DNA of 64,000 bases, taken from positions 20,134-84,133 of the forward strand of contig NZ_VFSD01000029.1 of assembly GCF_014332515.1 (NCBI RefSeq), in the 5' to 3' direction. A program made the position numbers and the translations under genes. Source of the stretch: Pontibacter beigongshangensis. GTDB taxonomy: Bacteria; Bacteroidota; Bacteroidia; Cytophagales; Hymenobacteraceae. The notes below the pieces were generated by a model, which saw nothing but the letters and a program-made list of their open reading frames with translations, did no database searches and was not told where the DNA came from. This document shows positions 44,261 to 52,617 of the stretch, one piece after another. Each line of letters begins with the position of its first letter. Position 1 is the stretch's first letter.

Positions 44261-44300
44261 CAAGGTTCTAAAAGGCAGCTCACCGCCTTTTAGAACCTTG
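44261..44300. terminator. Intercistronic hairpin downstream of levan SusD
   Basis: CAAGGTTCTAAAAGGC (44,261-44,276) pairs perfectly over 16 bp with GCCTTTTAGAACCTTG (44,285-44,300), 8-nt loop. It is in the 79-bp gap between SusD and GH32. It is expected to reduce or process readthrough so that SusCD exceed the enzymes (inference). Confidence 0.7.
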
Positions 44301-44306
44301 AAATTT

Positions 44307-46004
44307 TTAATAATTCGGATTCTGCACGTAGCGCTGCTCGCTCCAGAAAATCTGGTTCTGAGGGATCGGCAGGTATTCATGCTTGCCTTTGGTAAAGTTC
44401 CCGTCTCGTAGAAACTCTCTGCGGGTCTTCTCCTTTTCCAGGTAAGCATTCATCACTTGGTCGGCCACGCCCCATCGCACGAGGTCGAAGAACCGGTTAC
44501 CCTCCAGGGCCATCTCCAGCCTGCGCTCGAAACGCAGGGCCTTGCGGGCATTTTCCTGGGTCCAGGTTATGTTCACTCCGGGCTCGTATGGCTTCACCTC
44601 GTAATTGGCAAGAAAACCTCCGGCTTCATTTTTCAGCCTGTTGGTACTGGCTTCTGCCCGGCTGCGGATTTGGTTAATAAGCGGTAGAGCCTCATCCTGG
44701 CGACCTAATTCTATCAGGGCTTCGGCCTTAAACAGCAGGACATCCGCATAGCGTAAGACGATCCTTGGTTTTGTGTTTCCATAGAATGGATCCACATTCA
44801 CAAAGCCATCATCATCCGGCGAAACATTCTCTTTCAGGGAATTATAGTAGCCATAGATTTGCGGTGTGCGGCTCCAGCTCTCTGTAAAAATGCGGTCTGT
44901 CTCGTATTTCCAGGGGTTTCCCGGACGCGCCACTGTATGGTCAAGTCTCGGATCCACAGTGTTCTGTGAAAAATCTACATTCGACTCATTAAACGTGTCG
45001 AACAGCGGCACCCCCTGCGCACTGGTCTGGTAAGCATTCACCAGGTTCTGGGAGGGCTTCTGAAAATCGCAGCAGCCCAGCCCCTGCGGCACCGTGAGCA
45101 TATCACCGTGGTTGAGGCGGCCTCTGCCCACGCCGTCGTTGGTGGAGAACTGCACGGCAAAGATCGACTCCACGCCATTCTCAAATGGACCTGGCAGGAA
45201 GTTGTTGGCAAAGTCAGGCTGCAGACCATAGCTGGAGGCAATCACCTCGTCGGCGGCGTCTATCACCTGCTGTAAGCGCTGTGCGTTAATGTTAACAACA
45301 GCGTGCTGGTCATTTTGCTCGTATGCCTGGTACAATCTGGTTTTAGCAAGGTAAGCATTGGCTGCCACCTGATTGGCACGGCCTACCTGTGGCTGGCTTG
45401 GCGGAAGGTTGTCTGCTGCGAACTCAAAGTCCTGCGCTATTTTTTCCCAGAGCTCATCGCTCGTAAACTCAACGTTCGTCACGAACTTGTACTGTTCGGC
45501 CGGCACATTCTCATCCATGTAAGGTACACGCTTGAAGAGGATCTTCAGTATAAAGTAATAGTGGGCCCTTAAAAAGCGTACCTCAGCTTTCCTGACATTG
45601 AGCAAGGGAAACTGCTCCTCTGTAAAGTTGTTCAGGATACGCAGGGCCTCGTTTGTCCTTCTCACCCCTACATAAGTTTGGAACCAGATGCCATCAAGCT
45701 CCCACATATCAGGCCTGATGTTGCTAAACGTTTCCATGAAGTGGAATCCCTGACCGTCTCCTGGGTCGCGGCCACCTTTGTAAGCATCATCGGCCCGCAC
45801 GTTACCATAGGGCCAAAGACTGAAGGCCCTGTTGATCTCATCATTGCCTAACTGCGAGTAGGCGGCCATTACAAATCCCTCGGCATCCTGTGGCGTACGG
45901 ATCTGATCCTCATTCAATACGCCTCTTGGATCCACATCCAGGATGTCTGAACAGGAGGAGCTTATCATCAGGGCCCCCACCATAATTGCTATAAACTTTT
46001 TCAT
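44307..46004 (-). CDS. SusD-like outer-membrane lipoprotein, levan locus
   Basis: 565 residues from ATG 46,004, chosen because MKKFIAIMVGALMISSSC is a lipoprotein signal; an in-frame ATG is 21 nt upstream. It starts SDILDVDPRGVLNEDQ, typical of SusD. The TPR region contains VRFLRAHYYFILKILF. RYADVLLFKAEALIELGR and RRLEMALEGNRFFDLVRWG are C-terminal family blocks, and the end is QNQIFWSEQRYVQNPNY. Corresponds to BT1762 by position. It is directly behind its SusC. Confidence 0.94.
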   Translation of the reverse strand: MKKFIAIMVGALMISSSCSDILDVDPRGVLNEDQIRTPQDAEGFVMAAYSQLGNDEINRAFSLWPYGNVRADDAYKGGRDPGDGQGFHFMETFSNIRPDMWELDGIWFQTYVGVRRTNEALRILNNFTEEQFPLLNVRKAEVRFLRAHYYFILKILFKRVPYMDENVPAEQYKFVTNVEFTSDELWEKIAQDFEFAADNLPPSQPQVGRANQVAANAYLAKTRLYQAYEQNDQHAVVNINAQRLQQVIDAADEVIASSYGLQPDFANNFLPGPFENGVESIFAVQFSTNDGVGRGRLNHGDMLTVPQGLGCCDFQKPSQNLVNAYQTSAQGVPLFDTFNESNVDFSQNTVDPRLDHTVARPGNPWKYETDRIFTESWSRTPQIYGYYNSLKENVSPDDDGFVNVDPFYGNTKPRIVLRYADVLLFKAEALIELGRQDEALPLINQIRSRAEASTNRLKNEAGGFLANYEVKPYEPGVNITWTQENARKALRFERRLEMALEGNRFFDLVRWGVADQVMNAYLEKEKTRREFLRDGNFTKGKHEYLPIPQNQIFWSEQRYVQNPNY

Positions 46005-46032
46005 ATATGCTCTGTTACAATTCATCTTTTAC

Positions 46033-49000
46033 TTATAATCTGATGTTCACGCCTGTGGTCAGAACCAACGGGTTGGGATAACCGAAACCCGGGCTTTCAG
46101 GATCTATACCCGTGAATGTTTTGCTTTTCAAAAGTATTCCCAGGTTGTCGCCTCCCACATACACTCTTAAAGATTGCAGGCCTACTTTACTTGTGAGTTG
46201 TGTAGGCAAGGTGTAGCCCAACTGTGCGTTGCGCAGCTTTAAATAGGATCCCTTCTCGATGAAGTAAGTGGAGAAGCGGGACTCGAAGTTGTTATCCACC
46301 AGAGAGATCATCGGGATATCAGAATTAGGGTTCGACGGAGACCAGGCATCCAGTAAGCGGGCTCCTTTGTTGGAGCCTGTTTCCGACACGCTCCAGAAGT
46401 CAGTAGCATATTTAAAATCATTCACTACATCTATCCCGGAAACACCCTGCAGGAAAATATTAAAGTCGAATGCCTTGTAGCGGGCAGAGGCGTTGAACCC
46501 ATATGTGAAGTCCGGATGCGGCGTGCCGATCCAGGTGCGGTCATAGTCATCCACTATGCCATCATCATTCAGGTCTTTGTACCTGATTCTGCCTAAGCCT
46601 TTGCCTGGTTGCGCAGCGTGTCCATCTACTTCCTCCTCAGTTCGGAACAACCCGTCTGCCACATAGCCAAAGAAGGAGTTTCTTGGTCGGCCCAGGATAT
46701 TCTGGCCTCTGCCATCACCGCCGTAGGCGTTCACCACCTCGCTTGGCAAGTGGGTGATCTTGTTGCGGTACATGTCAAAGTTGGCGTTCAGGTCCAGGAA
46801 TAGATCTCCTATCTGGGTGCGGTTCCCTAGAGTAAGTTCTAATCCTTTGTTCTGCATGGAGGCGCCATTCACCCACTGGTTACCGCCTTCGCCTAAGGTG
46901 CCGATGTAGGGCGGCAGTAAGAGAATGTCTGATGTTTTTCTGATATAGGCTTCCGCACTACCATATAGCTTCTGGTTCAGGATTTCGAAATCCAAACCTA
47001 AGTTCGACATGGTGCTGGCTTCCCAGCGAAGGTTTGGGTTGGCGTTCTGCACCAGCTTGAAACCGGAGGGCAAAACCCCGCTTTTATTGCCGTTGATGTC
47101 ATAAGAAGTGCCCGCGTAGTCAGTCAGGTACAGGTTGTAAATGGCATTATTATCTATTTCCTGGTTGCCTGTCATGCCCCAGCCGAAGCGCAGCTTCAGA
47201 TCATCAAAGAATGTTATGTTATCTTTAATAAAGCTTTCTTCGCTTAATCTCCAGCCAGCGGAGAAGGCAGGGAACGTACCAAATCGGTTGTTCTGTCCGA
47301 AGCGGGAGGAGCCATCATACCGGAGCGTGGCAGAAACCAGGTATTTGTCTGCGAAGGAGTAGTTAGCCTTTCCGAAGTACGACAGCAGCACATGCTTGGC
47401 ACCCCTTCCGCCATTGTCCTTAATGCCTGTTCCGGCGTCGAGGTACATAAAGGCATCATCTTCCAGTACAAAGTTCTCCCTGGAAGCCCAGAAGATATTT
47501 TCATTATCCTGAAACAATTCTGTCCCCACCACAGCATCTAATCTATGCTTTCCGGTTACCAGGCTATAGTTTAATGTGTTGGACCAGGTGGTTTTTACGC
47601 TGTGGCTCTGGTTCGATTCCAGCCGGTTCACCGGGTTGTTCAGGTAGCCTGACTGGTAAGCCTTCCGGTATCTTCTATGGGTGTAATTGCTATAATCCAC
47701 ACCAAAGTTTGAACGGAAAGTCAATCCTTTATAAAGGTTTACATCAGCAAAAAAATTACCGAACACACGCATAAAGTCATAGTTGTTCTGCTTGTTATCT
47801 TCTAATAGCCGAACAGGGTTCTGGCGGTCGTTCATGCCTCCTACCGGGCCACCCCAACCCAAGCCATCCACGGTGCGCACCGGGATAATCGGTAGGGCCT
47901 GCATGGCCTCATTCATAGGGCCTGCACCCACTTCAGATGACTTTGTAAGGCTTAAGTTTTGTCCAACTGTTACTTTGCCATTGAAAAACTTGTAGTCAGA
48001 ATTCAGGCGGGCTGACAGGCGATTGAACTCAGATGTCTTGATCACACCTTTGTTATCGAAGTAGCCAATCGACAACAAATAGCTGCCATTTTCTGTGCCG
48101 TTCGACAGGGAAACATCATAGTTCTGGATAACCCCAGTGCGGGATATTTCATCGAACCAGTCGGTGTTGGACGATTTCATGGTCCTGTTCGCATCGAGGT
48201 ACTCCGGCACCAACACCTTGTTCAGCACGGGCCTTCCGCTCTGCGGATCCACACCCCAGTCGAACATATACTGCACACTGTTGGTGTTAGGGTCTGACTC
48301 ATTGTTGATGTTTGCCTGCCATAAGGCTTTCCCGTATCCTTCCGTGTCCAGCATCCGGGTGCGGGTCGTGAAGGAGGAGATGGACGTGTAGGCATTGGCA
48401 TTAATTTGGGTCTTGCCTGTTTTACCACGCCTGGTTGTAATGATGATCACGCCGTTGGCTGCCCTGGAACCGTAGATACTGGTGGCAGATGCGTCTTTCA
48501 GCACCTGCAGCGACTCTATGTCGGCAGGGTTAAGTTCATGCATTCCTGCTTTGGTCGGCACACCATCAATGATGTACAGCGGGTCGTTGTTGTTGAGCGT
48601 GCCAATGCCACGTATCCGGACAGTGGCGGGGGCGCTCGGAGACCCGTTACCCGTGATATACATACCGGCGACCCTGCCCTGCAAACCTTTGATCGGGTTC
48701 GCCACAGCCTGCCGGTTCATATCTTCCACATCCACCACCGACACAGCGCCGGTCAGGTCTTTTTTGCGTTCTGTCTGGTATCCTGTCACCACAACCTGAT
48801 CCAGGGTCACCCGGTCTTCTGCCAGTGTGATCGTCAGGTTTGTCTGGTTCCCCACCGGTACTTCCTTCGAAAGGTAACCCAGGTAAGATACGATCAGCAC
48901 ATCACCCGCAGCAGCCTGTAGGCTGAAATTGCCATCAATATCGGTGGCAGTTCCCCTGGAGGTACCTTTCACCCCTATGTTCACGCCTGGTAAAGGTTCA

Positions 49001-49110
49001 TTCGATGTACCATCGACGACCCTTCCACCAATCGTTTGCTGCTGGGCTTTGCTCACAAATGATTGTAAGCTCATAAAGCAGGCAAATAATAGAAATAGTT
49101 GTTTTTTCAT
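46033..49110 (-). CDS. SusC-like TonB-dependent transporter, levan locus
   Basis: 1025 residues. Signal peptide to about 22 (SFVSKAQQQ), carboxypeptidase-regulatory domain 25-110 (TIGGRVVDGTSNEPLPGVNIGVKG), TonB-box region LDQVVVTGYQTERKKDLTGAVS. The plug has VRIRGIGTLNNNDPLYIIDG and ASATSIYGSRAANGVIIITTRRG, followed by the barrel to VLTTGVNIRL. It moves fructo-oligosaccharides into the periplasm with the SusD downstream. 65 bp separate it from the fructokinase gene, so it is probably co-transcribed with it. Confidence 0.95.
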   Translation of the reverse strand: MKKQLFLLFACFMSLQSFVSKAQQQTIGGRVVDGTSNEPLPGVNIGVKGTSRGTATDIDGNFSLQAAAGDVLIVSYLGYLSKEVPVGNQTNLTITLAEDRVTLDQVVVTGYQTERKKDLTGAVSVVDVEDMNRQAVANPIKGLQGRVAGMYITGNGSPSAPATVRIRGIGTLNNNDPLYIIDGVPTKAGMHELNPADIESLQVLKDASATSIYGSRAANGVIIITTRRGKTGKTQINANAYTSISSFTTRTRMLDTEGYGKALWQANINNESDPNTNSVQYMFDWGVDPQSGRPVLNKVLVPEYLDANRTMKSSNTDWFDEISRTGVIQNYDVSLSNGTENGSYLLSIGYFDNKGVIKTSEFNRLSARLNSDYKFFNGKVTVGQNLSLTKSSEVGAGPMNEAMQALPIIPVRTVDGLGWGGPVGGMNDRQNPVRLLEDNKQNNYDFMRVFGNFFADVNLYKGLTFRSNFGVDYSNYTHRRYRKAYQSGYLNNPVNRLESNQSHSVKTTWSNTLNYSLVTGKHRLDAVVGTELFQDNENIFWASRENFVLEDDAFMYLDAGTGIKDNGGRGAKHVLLSYFGKANYSFADKYLVSATLRYDGSSRFGQNNRFGTFPAFSAGWRLSEESFIKDNITFFDDLKLRFGWGMTGNQEIDNNAIYNLYLTDYAGTSYDINGNKSGVLPSGFKLVQNANPNLRWEASTMSNLGLDFEILNQKLYGSAEAYIRKTSDILLLPPYIGTLGEGGNQWVNGASMQNKGLELTLGNRTQIGDLFLDLNANFDMYRNKITHLPSEVVNAYGGDGRGQNILGRPRNSFFGYVADGLFRTEEEVDGHAAQPGKGLGRIRYKDLNDDGIVDDYDRTWIGTPHPDFTYGFNASARYKAFDFNIFLQGVSGIDVVNDFKYATDFWSVSETGSNKGARLLDAWSPSNPNSDIPMISLVDNNFESRFSTYFIEKGSYLKLRNAQLGYTLPTQLTSKVGLQSLRVYVGGDNLGILLKSKTFTGIDPESPGFGYPNPLVLTTGVNIRL

Positions 49111-49175
49111 GATTAAGACTTTATATGTAATCTTATAGAATTGTTACCTTGTTATTCTGGTTCTGAGTTAAAATT

Positions 49176-50123
49176 TCATTCCCGACTTGTTCCTCTCTCC
49201 TTTTCAGAACCTGCCGTTAGACTATCCCCTACCATGTGTAAAGTACGTTTCATTTTCTCCTCCACCTCCAGCGGATCATAGGCAGGTGTAGCACCGTGCC
49301 TGGTGGCTACAAAAGCTCCCAGTAGGCAGGCTCTCTCCAGCGCCTGCGGAAGAGAGCTGCGCTGCAGGTAGTTGGTCAGGAAGGTGGCCAGAAAGGCATC
49401 GCCGCTGCCAATGGTGTCCTGTACCTCCACCTGGTAGCCAGGGTGCTCGTAATAGCCGGTTCCGTCCAGCACGGCGGCTCCTGCTGCCCCCCGTGTCACG
49501 ATGAGCAGCTTTAGGCCAAATTCCTTCCGTACCAGTTCCATCTGCTGCTGCTCACCGCCTGCCACATCGAACCAGCCAATGATCTCCTCCAGCTCCTGAT
49601 GGTTCATCTTCACGATGTCGGCCTGGTGCAGCAGGGCCTTCAGCAGTTCCTGGTTGTAATGCGGGGGGCGCAGGTTCACGTCGAACACCTTTAGCCGGGC
49701 CAGGGGCAGGTAGCGCAGCAGCGTCTCGCGGGTGGTGGCGCTGCGGGCGGCCAGGCTCCCGAAAATAAACACGTCGCATTGCCTTACCAGCTCCGCCACC
49801 TGCTCGTCATATTGGATGTAGTCCCAGGCCACGGGCTCCACGATCTTGTAGGTCACCTCGTTCTTGTCTGAGATGTTGGCCTTCACCACACCTGTCAGGT
49901 GCGTCTCCCCCTGCTGGATCCAGTCAGTCGGGATGCTTTTCTCCCGCAGGTATGCCAGTAGTTCTTTTCCCAGGTCGTCGTTGCCCACCCGGCTGATGAC
50001 GACTGGCGTAAAGCCATTGTAGGATAAGTGAATGGCCACGTTCATGGGCGCGCCACCCGGCATCTTGCCAGTGGGAAGTACGTCCCATAAGGTCTCTCCG
50101 AAACAAATGATATGCTGTGTCAT
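49176..50123 (-). CDS. PfkB-family fructokinase
   Basis: 315 residues. MTQHIICFGETLWDVLPTGKMPGGAPMNVAIHLSYNG carries the first PfkB signature. DTIGSGDAFLATFL (near 244) is the second, with the catalytic Asp at the end of GSGD. It phosphorylates fructose released from levan and imported by the adjacent porter. The C-terminal 25 residues are a charged tail beyond the fold. BT1757 is the counterpart. Confidence 0.92.
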   Translation of the reverse strand: MTQHIICFGETLWDVLPTGKMPGGAPMNVAIHLSYNGFTPVVISRVGNDDLGKELLAYLREKSIPTDWIQQGETHLTGVVKANISDKNEVTYKIVEPVAWDYIQYDEQVAELVRQCDVFIFGSLAARSATTRETLLRYLPLARLKVFDVNLRPPHYNQELLKALLHQADIVKMNHQELEEIIGWFDVAGGEQQQMELVRKEFGLKLLIVTRGAAGAAVLDGTGYYEHPGYQVEVQDTIGSGDAFLATFLTNYLQRSSLPQALERACLLGAFVATRHGATPAYDPLEVEEKMKRTLHMVGDSLTAGSEKERGTSRE

Positions 50124-50203
50124 GCGTTGGTGTGTATAGGATAGTTGTCTGCTAAAAAACGATATGGGCTGCTACTGCCTCTGCTCCTGCCGCAGGTACC
50201 TGC

Positions 50204-51595
50204 TTAGTAGGTCTTCGATGTCTCCACCAGGTTCCCGAGCTCCTGCTTCTCTGTCTGCTGTCCGATCTGCTCCAGGCTCACTCCTTTCGTCTCGGGCATG
50301 ATCTTCCAGACGAAGAGCAGCTGCAGCACCATCATGCCTGCAAAAATGAGGAAAGTGGTACCTCCGCCCAGCGTAGTAGTGATGTAGGGAAAAGTAAAGG
50401 CGATAACAGCCGCCATGAACCAGTGGGTAAAGCTGCCAAGGGCCTGTCCGCTGGCCCGCACGCTGTTGGGAAATATTTCGGAAATGAACACCCAAATAAC
50501 GGCCCCCTGCGAGAAGGCGAAGAAGGCGATGTAGCCGAACAGGTACAAGGGCACCATCAGGCCGCTGAAGCGCTCGGTGTAAAAAGACCAGGACACCAGC
50601 CCCAGCGTCACGATCAGGCCTACAGAGCCGACCAGCATCAGCGTCCGGCGCCCTACCCGGTCGATCAGGCTCAGGCCAACCAGCGTGAAGATCAGGTTCA
50701 CCAGCCCGATACCGGTAGTGGAAAGCAAGGCTGCATCTTTTCCCAAGCCAGTCATTTCGAAAATACGGGGGGCGTAATAGATGATGGCATTGATGCCTGA
50801 CACCTGGTTAAAGACAGCGAACAGCACCGCCAGCATCACCGGCACGCTGTGGCTCCTGGCGAACAGCCTGTTGCCCGAAGGCGTAGCCAGGTCGTGTGCT
50901 TTGGACTCGGTAATGGCTTTTAGCTCAGCGTCAGCCGTGGCAGGGTTAATGAGCATCAGTACCGCCCGGGCTTTCTCGATGGCCCCTCTTTTTACCACCA
51001 GCCAGCGCGGGCTCTCCGGCACCAGCACCACCAGTGCCACGAACAAGGCAGCCGGCAGGGCTTCTATTCCCAGCATCCATCGCCAGGAATTCGGGCCACT
51101 GCCTTGCAGCAGGTAGTTGGAGAAATAGGCGATCAGGATACCCAGCACTACATTAAACTGAAACATGGCCACCATGCTGCCTCTTTTCTTGGCAGGGGCA
51201 ATTTCACTTATATACAGAGGCGCTGCCACAGAAGAGGCCCCCACCCCTAAACCTCCGATAAAGCGGAAGAACAGGAAGGAGTACCAGTCGGTGGCCAGTG
51301 CCGAGCCCAGCGCCGAGATAAGATAGAGTACCCCGATCCAGAAGAGCGTGTTCTTGCGGCCAAACCTGTCTGACGGGATACCTCCGAACAAAGCGCCTAG
51401 CACCGTGCCGATAAGTGCAATGGAAACGGTAAGCCCATGCTGGAACACGTCCAGCTGCCATAATTCCTGGATAGACTGCTCGGCCCCGGAGATAACAGCG
51501 GTATCAAACCCGAACAGGAAGCCTCCCAGTGCTACTGTTACCGACCAAAATAAAATTCTTCTCTCATTCATCGCAACGTGTTGTTTTTTTATCAA
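50204..51595 (-). CDS. MFS sugar porter (fructose importer)
   Basis: 463 residues, 12 TM segments, sugar porter family. Diagnostic motifs: FGFDTAVISGA in TM1, RFIGGLGVGASSVAAPLYISEIAPAKKRG in TM4-5, PESPRWL in the central loop, DRVGRRTLMLVG, and SEIFPNSVRASGQ plus PETKG near the end. Position in the locus matches BT1758, the inner-membrane fructose transporter. An ATG eight codons in (51,571, MNERRILFW) is an equally likely start. It is the first gene of the levan operon. Confidence 0.92.
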   Translation of the reverse strand: MIKKQHVAMNERRILFWSVTVALGGFLFGFDTAVISGAEQSIQELWQLDVFQHGLTVSIALIGTVLGALFGGIPSDRFGRKNTLFWIGVLYLISALGSALATDWYSFLFFRFIGGLGVGASSVAAPLYISEIAPAKKRGSMVAMFQFNVVLGILIAYFSNYLLQGSGPNSWRWMLGIEALPAALFVALVVLVPESPRWLVVKRGAIEKARAVLMLINPATADAELKAITESKAHDLATPSGNRLFARSHSVPVMLAVLFAVFNQVSGINAIIYYAPRIFEMTGLGKDAALLSTTGIGLVNLIFTLVGLSLIDRVGRRTLMLVGSVGLIVTLGLVSWSFYTERFSGLMVPLYLFGYIAFFAFSQGAVIWVFISEIFPNSVRASGQALGSFTHWFMAAVIAFTFPYITTTLGGGTTFLIFAGMMVLQLLFVWKIMPETKGVSLEQIGQQTEKQELGNLVETSKTY

Positions 51596-51784
51596 AACTA
51601 GCTGCCTGCATGAGAATCCTGTTTTAGAATTGATTCAATAATTTTAGGAAATCGATCTAATTCAATTTATGGCAAAAAAATAGCTTTAAGGCCCTTTGGA
51701 GGCTACTAAAAAGTATAATTAATTTCCCGCCGGCTTTCAAAATCGTATCACCCTTTCGATATCTTGACATAAAATACTCGCTAA

Positions 51785-51798
51785 CGTTTGTTATTTTA
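51785..51798 (-). promoter_or_regulatory. Shared motif upstream of the levan operon
   Basis: CGTTTGTTATTTTA here recurs as CGTTCGTTATTTTA at 55,487-55,500 upstream of the levan HTCS, in the same orientation to the gene. It is a candidate common control element, 190 bp from the porter start. Confidence 0.35.
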
Positions 51799-52021
51799 TA
51801 AGTCTGATGAACTAAAGAACGTTCGTAGAAACCGGGAGCCGGAATGTGGCTTCGGAGCACCTTTAATTTGGCGCCGGAAGATATACCTGATCTCGGCCCA
51901 AGCAAAAAACAGAGGCGGAATGGGCTCAGGCATTTTTTGCACCGTCACTGCCAGCGCAAAGCCTCTCCGTAAAAGGTCGTACAGGTTTGTTTCTATCAGC
52001 AGCATCAAAAGCAGCAGAGGT

Positions 52022-52051
52022 CTCAGGAGGGGGTTTTTTATTGGAATAATT
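52022..52051 (+). repeat. Dispersed intergenic repeat, copy 13
   Basis: CTCAGGAGGGGG, TTTTTT, ATTGGAATAATT, preceded by CAGCAGCATCAAAAGCAGC, nearly the leader of copy 2. Confidence 0.8.
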
Positions 52052-52097
52052 GATCCGGCAGGGAGACGCAGCAATAGCCTCCGGGAGCATTCAGGTG

Positions 52098-52127
52098 CTG
52101 CGGAGGGCACTTTTGATTAGAATAACC
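52098..52127 (+). repeat. Dispersed intergenic repeat, copy 14
   Basis: CTGCGGAGGGCA, CTTTTG, ATTAGAATAACC. It is a direct repeat of copy 13, 46 bp downstream. Confidence 0.75.
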
Positions 52128-52288
52128 CAAGTTGTGCGGTAGAGAGCCTTTCTGACTTTGTCCCTTTGTCCTCCTGAAAGGATCTTGTGGGCGAGAGCCT
52201 AAGGCAATGGCTACTGGCCTGGGGCTAAGTTAGCATAGCTACTTGTTAAGACTTGATGGTAGAAGCAGCTTGTTTCATGGCCCGTGCC

Positions 52289-52322
52289 TTTGTTCTTTTT
52301 GTTTTGATACAAAAAGAACAAA
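52289..52322. repeat. AT-rich perfect stem-loop
   Basis: TTTGTTCTTTTTGT and ACAAAAAGAACAAA form a perfect 14-bp stem with a 6-nt loop (TTTGAT). The surrounding 52,130-52,560 has no supported gene. It could be a remnant terminator or a repeat element. Confidence 0.4.
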
Positions 52323-52560
52323 AAAAATCAAGACGATTTTGTTTGTCGAGGGCCCCTAACACCACTCGCTGAACGCTCTTTGTAGAGGGCCCCACCCCCA
52401 ACAAAAAATCGTCATTTGTGCACCTGGCCTGCCTTTCCGGCGTTGAGCATAAAAGTATATTTATTCAACAAGGAGGCGGAATAGGCTTTAGGCGATTTGG
52501 TATAAGACAGGGGCTAACCTGAGAACGAGGCTGAAGCAGCCTGTACTGTGAGCCAACTCA

Positions 52561-52590
52561 GATTATTCGAATAAAAAAGGCCCTCCGGAT
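52561..52590 (-). repeat. Dispersed intergenic repeat, copy 15
   Basis: Minus strand ATCCGGAGGGCC, TTTTTT, ATTCGAATAATC, preceded by ACAGCAGCAGAGCC. It begins 28 bp past the HTCS stop, in the position of a terminator. Confidence 0.75.
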
Positions 52591-52617
52591 GGCTCTGCTG
52601 CTGTAAAAGGAGCTATG

